Origin: Salegentibacter salarius
GTDB taxonomy: Bacteria > Bacteroidota > Bacteroidia > Flavobacteriales > Flavobacteriaceae
Direction: 5' to 3'
NCBI RefSeq assembly: GCF_900168265.1
Contig: NZ_FVZF01000013.1
Location: forward strand, 24,415-88,414
Length of the DNA stretch: 64,000 nucleotides
The translations under genes were made by a program, and so were the position numbers. Shown piece by piece: positions 36,888 to 45,678 of the stretch (the first letter of the stretch is position 1; each line of letters begins with the position of its first letter). A model generated the notes under the pieces. That model saw only the letters and a list, made by a program, of their open reading frames with translations, ran no database searches and was not told the DNA's origin.

Positions 36888-37910
36888 TTGAAATTTCAAG
36901 CTAAATACCTCATTTTATTTATTTTATTTTCAGTTAACTCCTACGCCCAGGAAGATGATCTCACAAAATTTGCAAATGAGATGCTGTATATTGCAGATGA
37001 ATTTGCAGGGCCTGCAGCTGAAGGGGCTGCATACCAGGCTGGAGCCGGTTGGTTTACTTCAGCAACCGCTTTAAAGCCCTGGAAAGTGGAAATATCCTTT
37101 CAGGGAAATGCATTAATTGTTCCTTCTAACCGTCAAAGTTTTACTATTTCAAATAATGATCTTGCCGGTGTTCACGAAAATGGCGGGGCAATTTTAAGTA
37201 TTGAAGGAGAAGGAAGCAATGCGGTAGTACCCACTGCTTTTGGTGGAGAAACCGATACTTATTTTGTTGGAGATATTGATTACTTAGGTAATACTGTACC
37301 TATTAGATTTCAGGCCATAGAAGGAATTAATAAGAGTGTACTTGCCTATCCATTTGTGCAAGCAACTGTTGGTTTGCCTTTTGAGACCGAATTTTCTGCT
37401 AGAATCCTTCCGCAGTTAACTGTAGACGGGGTGGCATTTACTACTTACGGCGCGGCATTAAAACATAATTTCACACAGTATTTTAGATTTAATAATGAAG
37501 ACGACTTTCAGGCTTCGGCAATGGTGGCATTCAGCCAGTTTGATGTTGAATATGAATTTATTGATCCGGTAAACTTATCTTCTGACGGGAGTTCTTTCGG
37601 AAACTTAACGCTGGTAAATGTGAATTCTAATCTATGGATGGCATCAGTTTTAGGCTCTAAAAAATACGGAGATGATTTCGAAGTATTTGGGGCTTTGGGA
37701 GCAACAAATTCTAACTTCAGCTATGCTATGGGAGGATCTGGTATCGCATTAAGTCCTATTAATAATGCGCTGAGAGGCTTAGACCAAAGCCAGGCGCAAT
37801 TTAAAGCCGATCTTGGTTTTAATATTTATTTCAATAGATTTAAAATTAGTACTATGGCGACTGCCGGTAAATTTTTCCACATTAACGCCGGGCTGCATTT
37901 TAGAATATAA
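36888..37910 (+). CDS. Putative outer-membrane-associated protein (DUF6588-like)
   Basis: The 340-residue product begins at a TTG, has a signal peptide cleaved near SYAQ (residue 20), and ends in KFFHINAGLHFRI. That alternating, aromatic final strand is expected for an outer-membrane beta-barrel. The middle has many amphipathic strands (FSARILPQLTVDG, NFTQYFRFNNED, FQASAMVAFSQFDVEYEF). I believe this is the family recently named DUF6588, but I am not sure. No function is known. A strong in-frame ATG near the N-terminus is missing, so the TTG start is accepted because it gives a complete signal peptide. It lies between gyrB and mdh as an independent unit. Confidence 0.78.
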   Translation: MKFQAKYLILFILFSVNSYAQEDDLTKFANEMLYIADEFAGPAAEGAAYQAGAGWFTSATALKPWKVEISFQGNALIVPSNRQSFTISNNDLAGVHENGGAILSIEGEGSNAVVPTAFGGETDTYFVGDIDYLGNTVPIRFQAIEGINKSVLAYPFVQATVGLPFETEFSARILPQLTVDGVAFTTYGAALKHNFTQYFRFNNEDDFQASAMVAFSQFDVEYEFIDPVNLSSDGSSFGNLTLVNVNSNLWMASVLGSKKYGDDFEVFGALGATNSNFSYAMGGSGIALSPINNALRGLDQSQAQFKADLGFNIYFNRFKISTMATAGKFFHINAGLHFRI

Positions 37911-37969
37911 TATACTCCAGTTTTAACCATATCTTATAGTAATACTATAGCAATATTTGTATTTTTGGA

Positions 37970-37977
37970 ATCAAATA
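37970..37977 (+). promoter_or_regulatory. Candidate -7 element of mdh
   Basis: TATTTTTG matches TAnnTTTG about 25 bases before the mdh ATG. A -33 TTG is not evident. Confidence 0.35.
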
Positions 37978-38002
37978 TTAACCGATTTAAATAAAATATA
38001 AG

Positions 38003-38929
38003 ATGAAAGTTACTATAGTAGGAGCAGGTGCCGTTGGTGCTAGCTGTGCAGAATATGTTGCCATTAAAGATTTTGCTTCAGAAGTGGTTTTGCTCGATAT
38101 TAAAGATGGAGTTGCCGAAGGGAAAGCAATGGATTTAATGCAAACTGCAACTCTAAACAGTTTTGATACTAAAATCACCGGAACAACTAACGATTATTCT
38201 AAAACCGCGGGTAGTGATATTGCTGTGATTACAAGTGGTATTCCGCGTAAACCGGGGATGACTCGCGAGGAATTAATTGGAATAAATGCCGGGATTGTAA
38301 AAGAAGTTTCATCAAACCTTATTAAGCATTCTCCTAATGTAACGCTAATTGTGGTGAGTAATCCTATGGATACTATGACTTACCTTGTACATAAAACTAC
38401 CGGTCTTCCAAAGAATAAAATTATTGGAATGGGTGGGGCTTTAGATAGTGCACGTTTTAAGTTTAGATTGAGTGAAGCTTTAGAATGTCCACCATCAGAT
38501 GTTGATGGGATGGTAATTGGAGGTCATAGTGATACCGGGATGGTGCCGCTAACAAGATTGGCTACCAGAAATTCGGTACCTGTATCTGCATTTTTATCTG
38601 AAGATCGCTTAAACCAGGTTTCAGAAGATACTAAGGTAGGTGGTGCAACCCTTACTAAATTATTAGGAACCAGTGCGTGGTATGCACCTGGTGCAGCAGT
38701 TTCAGCTTTGGTACAGGCAATTGCTTGCGACCAAAAGAAAATGTTCCCTTGCTCTGCAATGCTAGAAGGTGAATACGGCTTAAATGATATTTGTATTGGT
38801 GTGCCTGCAATCTTAGGTAAAGACGGACTTGAGAAAATTGTAGAGATAGAGCTTGATGATGCAGAGTCAAAGAAGATTAAAGAAAGTGCAGAGGGCGTGA
38901 ATAAAACTAATGCCCTATTAGAACTATAA
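38003..38929 (+). CDS. mdh: Malate dehydrogenase
   Basis: Mdh oxidises malate to oxaloacetate with NAD+ in the TCA cycle. The 308-residue protein is of the LDH-like type. It has the Rossmann loop VGAGAVGASCAEYV, the acidic NAD-selecting Asp in VVLLDIKDG, and the substrate-binding arginine pair in GIPRKPGMTREELI. The catalytic Asp-His pair is supplied by LDSARFKFRL and GGHSDTGMVPL. The residue pattern RKPGMTR favours malate over lactate. It is monocistronic, followed by a terminator. Confidence 0.95.
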   Translation: MKVTIVGAGAVGASCAEYVAIKDFASEVVLLDIKDGVAEGKAMDLMQTATLNSFDTKITGTTNDYSKTAGSDIAVITSGIPRKPGMTREELIGINAGIVKEVSSNLIKHSPNVTLIVVSNPMDTMTYLVHKTTGLPKNKIIGMGGALDSARFKFRLSEALECPPSDVDGMVIGGHSDTGMVPLTRLATRNSVPVSAFLSEDRLNQVSEDTKVGGATLTKLLGTSAWYAPGAAVSALVQAIACDQKKMFPCSAMLEGEYGLNDICIGVPAILGKDGLEKIVEIELDDAESKKIKESAEGVNKTNALLEL

Positions 38930-38954
38930 GTAGTTTTAAACCTGAATATATGTT

Positions 38955-38985
38955 AAAAAAGGCCGCAAAACTTGCGGTCTTTTTT
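38955..38985 (+). terminator. Rho-independent terminator after mdh
   Basis: The stem AAAGGCCGCAA pairs imperfectly with TTGCGGTCTTT around a short loop and continues into a T-run. The A-run on the left could make it weakly bidirectional. Confidence 0.82.
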
Positions 38986-39019
38986 ATGTTTAAAAGTTAA
39001 ATTATTCAAAAAAAAATTG

Positions 39020-39050
39020 TTGGCATTTCATTTTTGAAACCCTATATTTG
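39020..39050 (+). promoter_or_regulatory. Probable secDF promoter
   Basis: TTG at 39020-39022, a 20-base spacer and TATATTTG at 39043-39050 form a near-ideal flavobacterial promoter. The ATG is 43 bases downstream. Confidence 0.65.
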
Positions 39051-39093
39051 TCCGTTTTTAAAATCGACCTAATTAATTATAACTTAAGGAATA

Positions 39094-42000
39094 ATGCAGA
39101 ACAAAGGACTGATTAAGGTTTTTGCAATTTTATTTGGACTGGTATGTATATATCAGTTGTCTTTTACTTTTATTACCAATAATGTAGAAAGTGAAGCTGA
39201 AGATTTTGCCAGGCAAAAAATTAGCGAAAATGTAGAAAATTATTCAGCATTGAGAGATGTTGAACAGCAAAACTATCTCGATTCGGTTGCGAATAACGAG
39301 ATTATTGCAGGTATTACTTACAGTGACGCCAAAGACAAAGAGCTAAACAAAGGGCTTGACCTTAAAGGTGGAATTAACGTAATTCTTCAAATTTCGGTTA
39401 AAGATATTCTTGCCGGCTTAGCAAATAATACCGACGATCCTGCTTTTAACCAGGCGATAGCAGAAGCCGATGAAGCCTCTACAGATAGCCAGGACGATTA
39501 TATAGACCTTTTCTTTGAGGCTTTTAATGATATTCCTGATGCTAAACTTGCCTCTCCAGATGTGTTTGCTAACAAAACACTAAGTGATGAGATTAACTTC
39601 GAAATGTCTAACGACGAAGTTGAAACGGTAATTAGAAGAAAGGTTGATGAGTCTATTACTTCTGCTTTTGAAGTATTAAGAAAACGTATCGATAAATTCG
39701 GGGTAACCCAACCAAATATTCAGCGTTTAGGAAATTCAGGAAGAATCCTTGTTGAATTACCTGGTGCGAAAGATATTAATCGTGTAAAAGGATTATTGCA
39801 GAGTACTGCGCAATTAGAATTTTGGCACGTTTATAAAAATAACGAATTAGGTAACTTTTTAGCTCAGGCTAATAATGTACTTAAGGATGTAGTAGGTGAA
39901 GAGAGTGAACAAACAGAAGCTCAAACTGATACTACTGCTGCTGAAAGCGATAGCGATATAGATGAATTACTTGCTGAAAGTGAAGATTCTGCTGATGAAG
40001 TAAGCACAGGAAATAATCCTTTATTCGAATTGATTGAAGGTCCTGGATTCCAGGGAGGTCCTGTTCTTGCATATTTCTCTGTACAGGATACTGCTAAAGT
40101 GAATAAGTACCTTAGTATGCCACAGGTAAGATCTTTACTTCCTGCAGAGCAACGTTACGCTAAATTCGCCTGGGGAATTCCAGAGGAAGAAGAAGGTGTA
40201 GTTGGTCTTTACGCTTTAAAAGGTAACCGTAATATGGAGCCACCACTTAGTGGTGATGTGATTACAGATGCGCAACAAACTTATGACCAAATGGGTCGTA
40301 TTGCAGTATCTATGCAAATGGACGGAAGAGGAGCTAAGGTATGGGAAGAAATGACCGGTCAGGCTTCAACCCAACAGAGCAATATAGCTATCGTATTAGA
40401 TAACACAGTATATTCAGCTCCCGGAGTTTCAACCGGACCTATTTCAGGTGGAAGAAGTGAAATTAGTGGAGATTTTAGTATTACCGAAGGTCAGGATTTG
40501 GCCAATGTTCTTAGAGCAGGTAAACTTCCTGCTTCCGCAGATATTATTCAGAGTGAAATTGTAGGACCAAGTTTAGGTCAGGAAGCTATAGAAAGCGGGA
40601 TTTGGTCATTTGGGATCGCTCTTATTTTCGTATTGTTATGGATGATTTTTTACTATGGTAAAGCCGGTCTTTTTGCCGATGTTGCGCTAGCAGTAAACAT
40701 CTTATTTATCTTCGGAATTCTTGCCGGTTTAGGTGCCGTGTTAACTTTACCTGGTATTGCCGGTATTGTATTAACCATTGGTATTTCGGTAGATGCGAAC
40801 GTACTTATCTTTGAGAGGATTCGTGAGGAACTTGCCAAAGGAAAAGTGCAGAAAGATGCGATTAAAGATGGTTTTAATAATGCACTTTCTTCAATTTTAG
40901 ATGCGAATATTACGACTGGTTTAACTGCCTTTATATTATTGATTTTAGGTACCGGACCAATTAAAGGTTTTGCTACTACCTTATTAATAGGTATTGCCAC
41001 CTCTTTATTTACTGCGATTTTTATTACCAGATTGTTTATTGATGGTTATGGTAAAAACGGAAAATCTCTTGAGTTCGCTACAGGCGCAACCAAAAATCTT
41101 TTCAGAAATGTAAAAGTAGATTGGCTTGGAAAACGTAAGGTAGCTTATGTAATCTCCGGAATTTTAATTATTATTAGTATTGGTTCACTAGTAGTTCAGG
41201 GATTAAATGAAGGAGTTGATTTTGTTGGAGGTAGAACGTATACCGTGCGTTTTGACAAGGATGTGAATCCAACCGAGGTGGAACAGGATCTTATCGCTGA
41301 ATTTGGAAGTGCCGAAGCCAAAACTTTCGGGCCAAACAATCAGTTAAAAATAACTACAAAATATAAAGTAGATGAAGAAAGTACAGAAGTAGATAACGAG
41401 ATTCAAGAGTCTATGTTTGAAGCTTTACAATCTTATTTACCTGCAGGTCTTACCTACGATGAGTTTACCACCGGTGGTGCCGGACAGGAAATTGGTATTA
41501 TGCAGTCTATGAAAGTAGGCCCAACCATTGCCGATGATATTAAGAATGATTCTTTCTGGGCAATCTTAGGGTCTCTTGTGGTTATATTCCTATACATCTT
41601 ACTGCGATTTAGAAAATGGCAGTTTAGTATTGGTGCCGTTGCCGCAGTAGCTCATGATGTTATTATAGTGCTTGGTATTTTCTCACTTCTTTATAAAGTG
41701 ATGCCATTTAGTATGGAAATTAACCAGGCTTTTATCGCTGCCATACTTACCGTAATTGGTTATTCATTAAACGATACCGTGGTTGTTTTTGATAGGATTA
41801 GGGAGTTTGTGAACGAGCATACCAGCTGGCCTTTAGGTAGAACTGTAAATAGCGCTTTAGATAGCACTATTAGCCGTACGGTTAATACCTCGCTTACCAC
41901 TTTGATCGTGTTACTTGCCATCTTTATCTTTGGTGGAGAAAGCATACGAGGCTTTATGTTTGCTTTGATCATTGGTGTGATTGTAGGTACATATTCATCT

Positions 42001-42105
42001 CTATTTATCGCAACTCCTGTTATGTTTGACAGTGTAACCGATAAATCTAAGATTGAAAAAAAGAAGAAAATTGAAGAGGATTCTGAAGCTACAACAACTG
42101 CTTAA
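39094..42105 (+). CDS. secDF: Protein translocase SecDF fusion
   Basis: SecD and SecF use the proton-motive force to assist the late steps of Sec export. Here they form one 1003-residue polypeptide, as is usual in Bacteroidota. The SecD part has the first membrane helix (residues 8-27) and the LDLKGG motif at residues 88-93. A large periplasmic P1 region follows, with an acidic low-complexity insert (about 265-305), then GPSLGQEAIESG and five C-terminal helices. The SecF half starts near residue 668 with another helix, GVDFVGGRTYTV, and VIGYSLNDTVVVFDRIRE, which is the SecF signature. The C-terminus is a charged tail. It has its own promoter and terminator. Confidence 0.96.
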   Translation: MQNKGLIKVFAILFGLVCIYQLSFTFITNNVESEAEDFARQKISENVENYSALRDVEQQNYLDSVANNEIIAGITYSDAKDKELNKGLDLKGGINVILQISVKDILAGLANNTDDPAFNQAIAEADEASTDSQDDYIDLFFEAFNDIPDAKLASPDVFANKTLSDEINFEMSNDEVETVIRRKVDESITSAFEVLRKRIDKFGVTQPNIQRLGNSGRILVELPGAKDINRVKGLLQSTAQLEFWHVYKNNELGNFLAQANNVLKDVVGEESEQTEAQTDTTAAESDSDIDELLAESEDSADEVSTGNNPLFELIEGPGFQGGPVLAYFSVQDTAKVNKYLSMPQVRSLLPAEQRYAKFAWGIPEEEEGVVGLYALKGNRNMEPPLSGDVITDAQQTYDQMGRIAVSMQMDGRGAKVWEEMTGQASTQQSNIAIVLDNTVYSAPGVSTGPISGGRSEISGDFSITEGQDLANVLRAGKLPASADIIQSEIVGPSLGQEAIESGIWSFGIALIFVLLWMIFYYGKAGLFADVALAVNILFIFGILAGLGAVLTLPGIAGIVLTIGISVDANVLIFERIREELAKGKVQKDAIKDGFNNALSSILDANITTGLTAFILLILGTGPIKGFATTLLIGIATSLFTAIFITRLFIDGYGKNGKSLEFATGATKNLFRNVKVDWLGKRKVAYVISGILIIISIGSLVVQGLNEGVDFVGGRTYTVRFDKDVNPTEVEQDLIAEFGSAEAKTFGPNNQLKITTKYKVDEESTEVDNEIQESMFEALQSYLPAGLTYDEFTTGGAGQEIGIMQSMKVGPTIADDIKNDSFWAILGSLVVIFLYILLRFRKWQFSIGAVAAVAHDVIIVLGIFSLLYKVMPFSMEINQAFIAAILTVIGYSLNDTVVVFDRIREFVNEHTSWPLGRTVNSALDSTISRTVNTSLTTLIVLLAIFIFGGESIRGFMFALIIGVIVGTYSSLFIATPVMFDSVTDKSKIEKKKKIEEDSEATTTA

Positions 42106-42129
42106 GATTTCTTCGGAAATAAATAAAGT

Positions 42130-42160
42130 AAAAAGCGCTCCTATTCGGGGCGCTTTTTTT
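42130..42160 (+). terminator. Rho-independent terminator after secDF
   Basis: A stem AAAAGCGCTCC/GGGGCGCTTTT (one G-U-like mismatch) with a five-base loop is followed by a T-run. Confidence 0.88.
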
Positions 42161-42196
42161 GTGGGCTGGTTTTGTTGGAAATTAGGGTTTAGAATA

Positions 42197-42250
42197 TTAG
42201 GTTGAATTTTGGAAACATCAGCTTAAACTGCTTGATTTTAGGTTGAACTT
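42197..42250 (+). repeat. Direct repeat TTAGGTTGAAnTT upstream of the ImmA/IrrE gene
   Basis: Two 13-base units, at 42197-42209 and 42238-42250, differ at one position and start 41 bases apart, about four helical turns. They lie in the otherwise empty 160-base region between the secDF terminator and the module promoter. They could be an operator for the Xre-type protein, but no binding data exist. Confidence 0.45.
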
Positions 42251-42308
42251 GTTTATTTGGTTGGATTTAATGAGTTTTATTCAATGCATCCAAGAACATA
42301 AAAATATC

Positions 42309-42316
42309 TATCTTTG
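42309..42316 (+). promoter_or_regulatory. Candidate -7 element of the ImmA-DUF4411 module
   Basis: TATCTTTG ends four bases before the GTG start at 42321, so transcripts would be leaderless or nearly so. No consensus -33 TTG is visible at the usual distance. Confidence 0.5.
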
Positions 42317-42320
42317 ATTC

Positions 42321-43460
42321 GTGGTAAATCGAATAGAAAATATAAATTCTAATTTAATTGAGTGGGCTATAACCAGAGCAGGTTTTAAGCTAGAAGATTT
42401 TTTTGCTAAAAATCCAAAGGTTGAAGAATGGATAAAAGGGAATAAGTATCCGACAATCAAGCAGCTAGAGGAATTCACACATAAAGTTCACGTGCCATTT
42501 GGTTATTTATTCCTAAACGAACCTCCGCAAGAAGAACTAAATATTCCATTTTTTAGAACTGGTAAGGGAGGCGTTAAAAAGGTTTCTTTGAATATTTATC
42601 ACACTGTTCAAATGCTTCAGGAACGACAATCTTGGCTAACTGATTATTTAACTGAGAGTGGATATGGTGACTTAAGCTTTGTAGGATCTTTCGATGAAAA
42701 TGATAACTACAAAGAAATTGTGAATGACATAAGAAAAACTTTAAATCTAAATGAAGGTTGGGCGAAGGAGTTTAGAACTTGGGAAGAAACATTGGATTAC
42801 CTTACTCGGAAAATTGAAGATACAGGCGTAATTGTCACTTTTAATGGTGTTGTTGGTAACAATACAAGACGAAGAATCGATGTTGAGGAATGTAGAGGAT
42901 TTGTTTTAGTTAATGATAAGGCACCTTTTTTATTTATTAATTCTGCAGATGCCAAAGCAGCTCAAATGTTTACCTTAATTCACGAATTAGCGCATATTTG
43001 GTTAGGTGAAAGTGCTGGTTTTAATAATGATAATATGTTGCCGGCCGATGATCCAATCGAAAAACTTTGTGATAAGGTCGCAGCTGAATTTTTAGTACCG
43101 GAAACACATTTTAGAAAATTATGGCAGACTACTCAAAACTTCAAAACATTGAGTAGGAATTTAAAAGTTAGTCCAATAGTTGTTTCTCGAAGAGCTTTAG
43201 ATTTAAAGTTAATTACAAAAGGAGAATTCTTCGAGTTTTATAATGCTTACATCAAAAGTTTCCAACTTAAGAAGGAAAATCAGGTATCTGGAGGAAACTT
43301 TTATGCAACTGCTAGAAAAAGGGTTAGCCTAAGATTTGCGAACTATGTAAATACTGCTGTAAAAGAAAATAATCTTCTATACAGAGATGCATACCGTCTA
43401 ACTAATTTAAGAGGAAACACTTATGAAAAGTTTGTGAACGAATATCTATATCAAATATGA
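42321..43460 (+). CDS. Xre-type HTH plus ImmA/IrrE metallopeptidase
   Basis: This 379-residue protein joins an N-terminal helix-turn-helix-like region with a gluzincin peptidase domain of the ImmA/IrrE (COG2856) family. The N-terminus includes EWAITRAGFKLEDFFAKNPK, then EEWIKGNKYPTIKQLEEF and VPFGYLFLNEPP, the usual Xre-like layout before COG2856. The zinc site is HELAH at residues 221-225, with a downstream acidic residue in the CDKVAAEFLVPE helix as third ligand. In this family the peptidase typically cleaves a repressor or antitoxin. Here it probably acts as the antitoxin or regulator of the next gene, which it overlaps by four bases (ATGA). The GTG start keeps the family's N-terminal pattern. 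Confidence 0.9.
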   Translation: MVNRIENINSNLIEWAITRAGFKLEDFFAKNPKVEEWIKGNKYPTIKQLEEFTHKVHVPFGYLFLNEPPQEELNIPFFRTGKGGVKKVSLNIYHTVQMLQERQSWLTDYLTESGYGDLSFVGSFDENDNYKEIVNDIRKTLNLNEGWAKEFRTWEETLDYLTRKIEDTGVIVTFNGVVGNNTRRRIDVEECRGFVLVNDKAPFLFINSADAKAAQMFTLIHELAHIWLGESAGFNNDNMLPADDPIEKLCDKVAAEFLVPETHFRKLWQTTQNFKTLSRNLKVSPIVVSRRALDLKLITKGEFFEFYNAYIKSFQLKKENQVSGGNFYATARKRVSLRFANYVNTAVKENNLLYRDAYRLTNLRGNTYEKFVNEYLYQI

Positions 43461-43960
43461 CAAGATATTTATTGGACACAAATTACTTTATTCAAGCTCA
43501 TCGTTCATATTATCCATTGGATGTAGTTGAAAGTTTTTGGGTAAGGACAAAAGAATTAGCAAAAAATGGACATATAATAAGCATAGATAAAGTAAAGAAA
43601 GAGATCTATGACAAGGCATCTCATGAAGATGAATTGAAAATTTGGTGCGGGGATAACTTAGAAAACGAGTTTTTCAACTCAACTGATATAGCTCTTCCTC
43701 AATATATCCAAATAGTACAATGGGTTAATTCAATGAGACATCAATATCACGATAGTGCTATTGAGGAATTTTTGCAAGCAGATTTAGCTGATCCATGGTT
43801 AGTTGCTTATGCAATGAAGGAAAACCTAGTAATTGTAACGTATGAAAAAAGTGCTCCGGACTCTAAAAAACGAGTCAAAATTCCTGAAGTATGCAACCGC
43901 TTTGGAGTAAGATTTATAGACACTATCGGGATGATGAGAGAACTCAATTCTAAATTTTAG
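43457..43960 (+). CDS. DUF4411 family PIN-like protein, predicted toxin
   Basis: The 167-residue product has the outline of a PIN-type ribonuclease domain. The N-terminal strand YLLDTNYFI gives Asp7 and Asn9. Glu49 lies in KVKKEIYDK, and Asp112 is in the ADPWLVAYA helix. Late strands VIVTYEK and VRFIDTIGMM follow. These acidic residues could coordinate Mg2+ for RNA cleavage. The family is annotated as DUF4411. I recall it recurrently next to Xre-ImmA genes, where it has been proposed as the toxin of a type II toxin-antitoxin system. The coupled ATGA overlap supports a two-gene module. No activity can be shown from sequence alone. Confidence 0.88.
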   Translation: MTRYLLDTNYFIQAHRSYYPLDVVESFWVRTKELAKNGHIISIDKVKKEIYDKASHEDELKIWCGDNLENEFFNSTDIALPQYIQIVQWVNSMRHQYHDSAIEEFLQADLADPWLVAYAMKENLVIVTYEKSAPDSKKRVKIPEVCNRFGVRFIDTIGMMRELNSKF

Positions 43961-44048
43961 GAGGTCCCCGTTCCTACTCACGAATTCCTGAAGTGTATAA
44001 AGTCCTCTTCTGAGCTAATTTAGTCAACGAAATAGGTAGATTTAAACC

Positions 44049-44546
44049 CTAATCTACCCGCTGAAAATCTATCTTATCACCAACTTCAATATTCCAGTCA
44101 TCGGCAAGGCCGGCATTTATTTCAAGTATAAATTGAGCCGGTGCTTCAGAGGGTAAAGAAGTTTCATCTTGCGGCTGAGCGTTCTTCTGAAAGCTCACTG
44201 CAGTACTGTCTGAAGCGAAATAAATGATATCTAAAGCGATGTAGGTATTCTTCATATAAAAAGCCCTGGGCGCTTCGTTATCGTAAATAAAAAGCATTCC
44301 CTGGTCGTCTTCCATACTCTCACGGTACATTAAACCCGTTTCCCTTTCGTAAGAATTATCGGCAATTTCAATATCGATTTGTTGAATGGTATCACCAGAA
44401 GAGGCTTTGATTAAAGTTGCTTCCCCTTCCTTAGTAAAAGTGATCTCTTCAGTTTCTATAGGATCTTCAGTAGCATTATCATCTTTGCAGGAAGATAAAA
44501 ACGAAGCCGCTAAGACAGCCGATAAAATTATGGACTTGCGTATCAT
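44049..44546 (-). CDS. DUF192 domain lipoprotein
   Basis: The 165-residue product has a lipobox ending LSSC (Cys20) and an acidic spacer. A DUF192 domain follows, with family blocks IEIADNSYERETGLMYRESM, GMLFIYDNEAPRAFYMKNTYIALDIIYF and ILEINAGLADDWNIEVGD. DUF192 proteins are small beta-barrel proteins of unknown function, usually secreted or periplasmic. The start overlaps the end of lgt by four bases. This is apt because Lgt is the enzyme that would lipidate its Cys, but the link may be coincidental. Confidence 0.9.
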   Translation of the reverse strand: MIRKSIILSAVLAASFLSSCKDDNATEDPIETEEITFTKEGEATLIKASSGDTIQQIDIEIADNSYERETGLMYRESMEDDQGMLFIYDNEAPRAFYMKNTYIALDIIYFASDSTAVSFQKNAQPQDETSLPSEAPAQFILEINAGLADDWNIEVGDKIDFQRVD

Positions 44547-45364
44547 ACGGTTCTCGGTTTGGTAGGACGATACATAAAGTACAATCCGGCAATTATAAAC
44601 GGAATACTAAGCCATTGCCCGGTGTTTAATAACCAGGTGGTACGCTCTTCTACCTGGGCTTCTTTTACAAATTCTACAAAGAACCTTACTGTCCAAAGTA
44701 AAACTAGGAACAAGCCAAAAAGATAGCCTACTTTATGGCGTTTTTCGGTTTTCCAGTATAAATACCACAATAGGATAAAGATTAGTAAATAGCAGAAAGA
44801 TTCATATAACTGCGCAGGGTGTCGAGGAAATGTTTCTCCTAAATTTTGGAAAATAACCCCGTAATCTGAGTTGGTAGGTTTTCCTATAATTTCAGAATTC
44901 ATAAAGTTTCCTATTCTTACAAAAATTGCTCCACTGGCTACAGGAATTACAATTCGGTCTAAAACCCAAAGTACGGGTTTGTCTAAAACGCGTTTTCGGT
45001 AAAGGTACATGGCGATAATGATCCCAATAGCTGCACCGTGACTGGCTAAACCTCTAAAGCCGGTAAATTCAAATTCGGGTTCAAAACGAACCGGTAAGAA
45101 TATTTCCAATAAATGATTTTGAAAGTAATCCCAATCATAAAAGATCACGTGGCCCAGCCTGGCGCCAATTAAGGTGGCCAAAACGGTATAAATAAAAAGC
45201 GAATCCAGTTTTTCTATAGATACTTTCTCTCTTACATAAATGCTTTTCATAATATACCAGCCTAGGCCAAAGGCTATCAAAAACATTAAACTGTAATAGT
45301 GAAGGGTAAAAAAACCTAAGTCTAAACCTTCTGAAGGGCTCCAGGTGATCGCGTTAAAAAGCAT
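44543..45364 (-). CDS. lgt: Prolipoprotein diacylglyceryl transferase
   Basis: Lgt transfers diacylglycerol to the lipobox Cys, the first step of lipoprotein maturation, in the inner membrane. The 273-residue protein has about seven transmembrane helices. The family signature lies around RIGNFMNSEIIGKPT, preceded by VIPVASGAIFV. LGARLGHVIFYDW provides the conserved N-terminal His region, and GRLA-like SHGAAIG follows. FPRHPAQLYESFCYL is another hallmark block. Many lipoproteins in this window depend on it. A TATCTTTA box on the minus strand lies just upstream. Confidence 0.95.
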   Translation of the reverse strand: MLFNAITWSPSEGLDLGFFTLHYYSLMFLIAFGLGWYIMKSIYVREKVSIEKLDSLFIYTVLATLIGARLGHVIFYDWDYFQNHLLEIFLPVRFEPEFEFTGFRGLASHGAAIGIIIAMYLYRKRVLDKPVLWVLDRIVIPVASGAIFVRIGNFMNSEIIGKPTNSDYGVIFQNLGETFPRHPAQLYESFCYLLIFILLWYLYWKTEKRHKVGYLFGLFLVLLWTVRFFVEFVKEAQVEERTTWLLNTGQWLSIPFIIAGLYFMYRPTKPRTV

Positions 45365-45414
45365 AAATTAAAATTGATTAGTAGGGTAAAGATACATATT
45401 TGCAAGTAGTTGCC

Positions 45415-45660
45415 CTATATTTTGGTTTCTGTTTTTTCGGGCACCGGGTCGTAGCCTTTTCCTCCCCATGGATTGCAACTAAAAATGCGTTTTAAGCTTA
45501 ACCAGCCGCCTTTAAAAACTCCAAAGCGCTGTAAAGCGGTTAAACTGTATTGTGAACAGGTTGGCGTATACCTGCAAGTTGCAGGGGTTAAGGGAGAAAT
45601 AAAATTTCGGTAAAATTTCACCAACAGGATAAACGGATATGCTAACCACTTTTTAAGCAT
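45415..45660 (-). CDS. yidD: Membrane protein insertion efficiency factor YidD
   Basis: YidD is a small membrane-associated protein that helps YidC insert membrane proteins. The 81-residue product shows the characteristic [20 protein letters not shown] block with three conserved cysteines. [22 protein letters not shown] follows, ending in [13 protein letters not shown]. The N-terminal amphipathic helix is the likely membrane contact. It lies between cysS and lgt on the same strand. The stop-to-start distances are short, so the genes may share a transcript. Confidence 0.93.
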   Translation of the reverse strand: MLKKWLAYPFILLVKFYRNFISPLTPATCRYTPTCSQYSLTALQRFGVFKGGWLSLKRIFSCNPWGGKGYDPVPEKTETKI

Positions 45661-45678
45661 CGCTATCCTTTTTTATTG

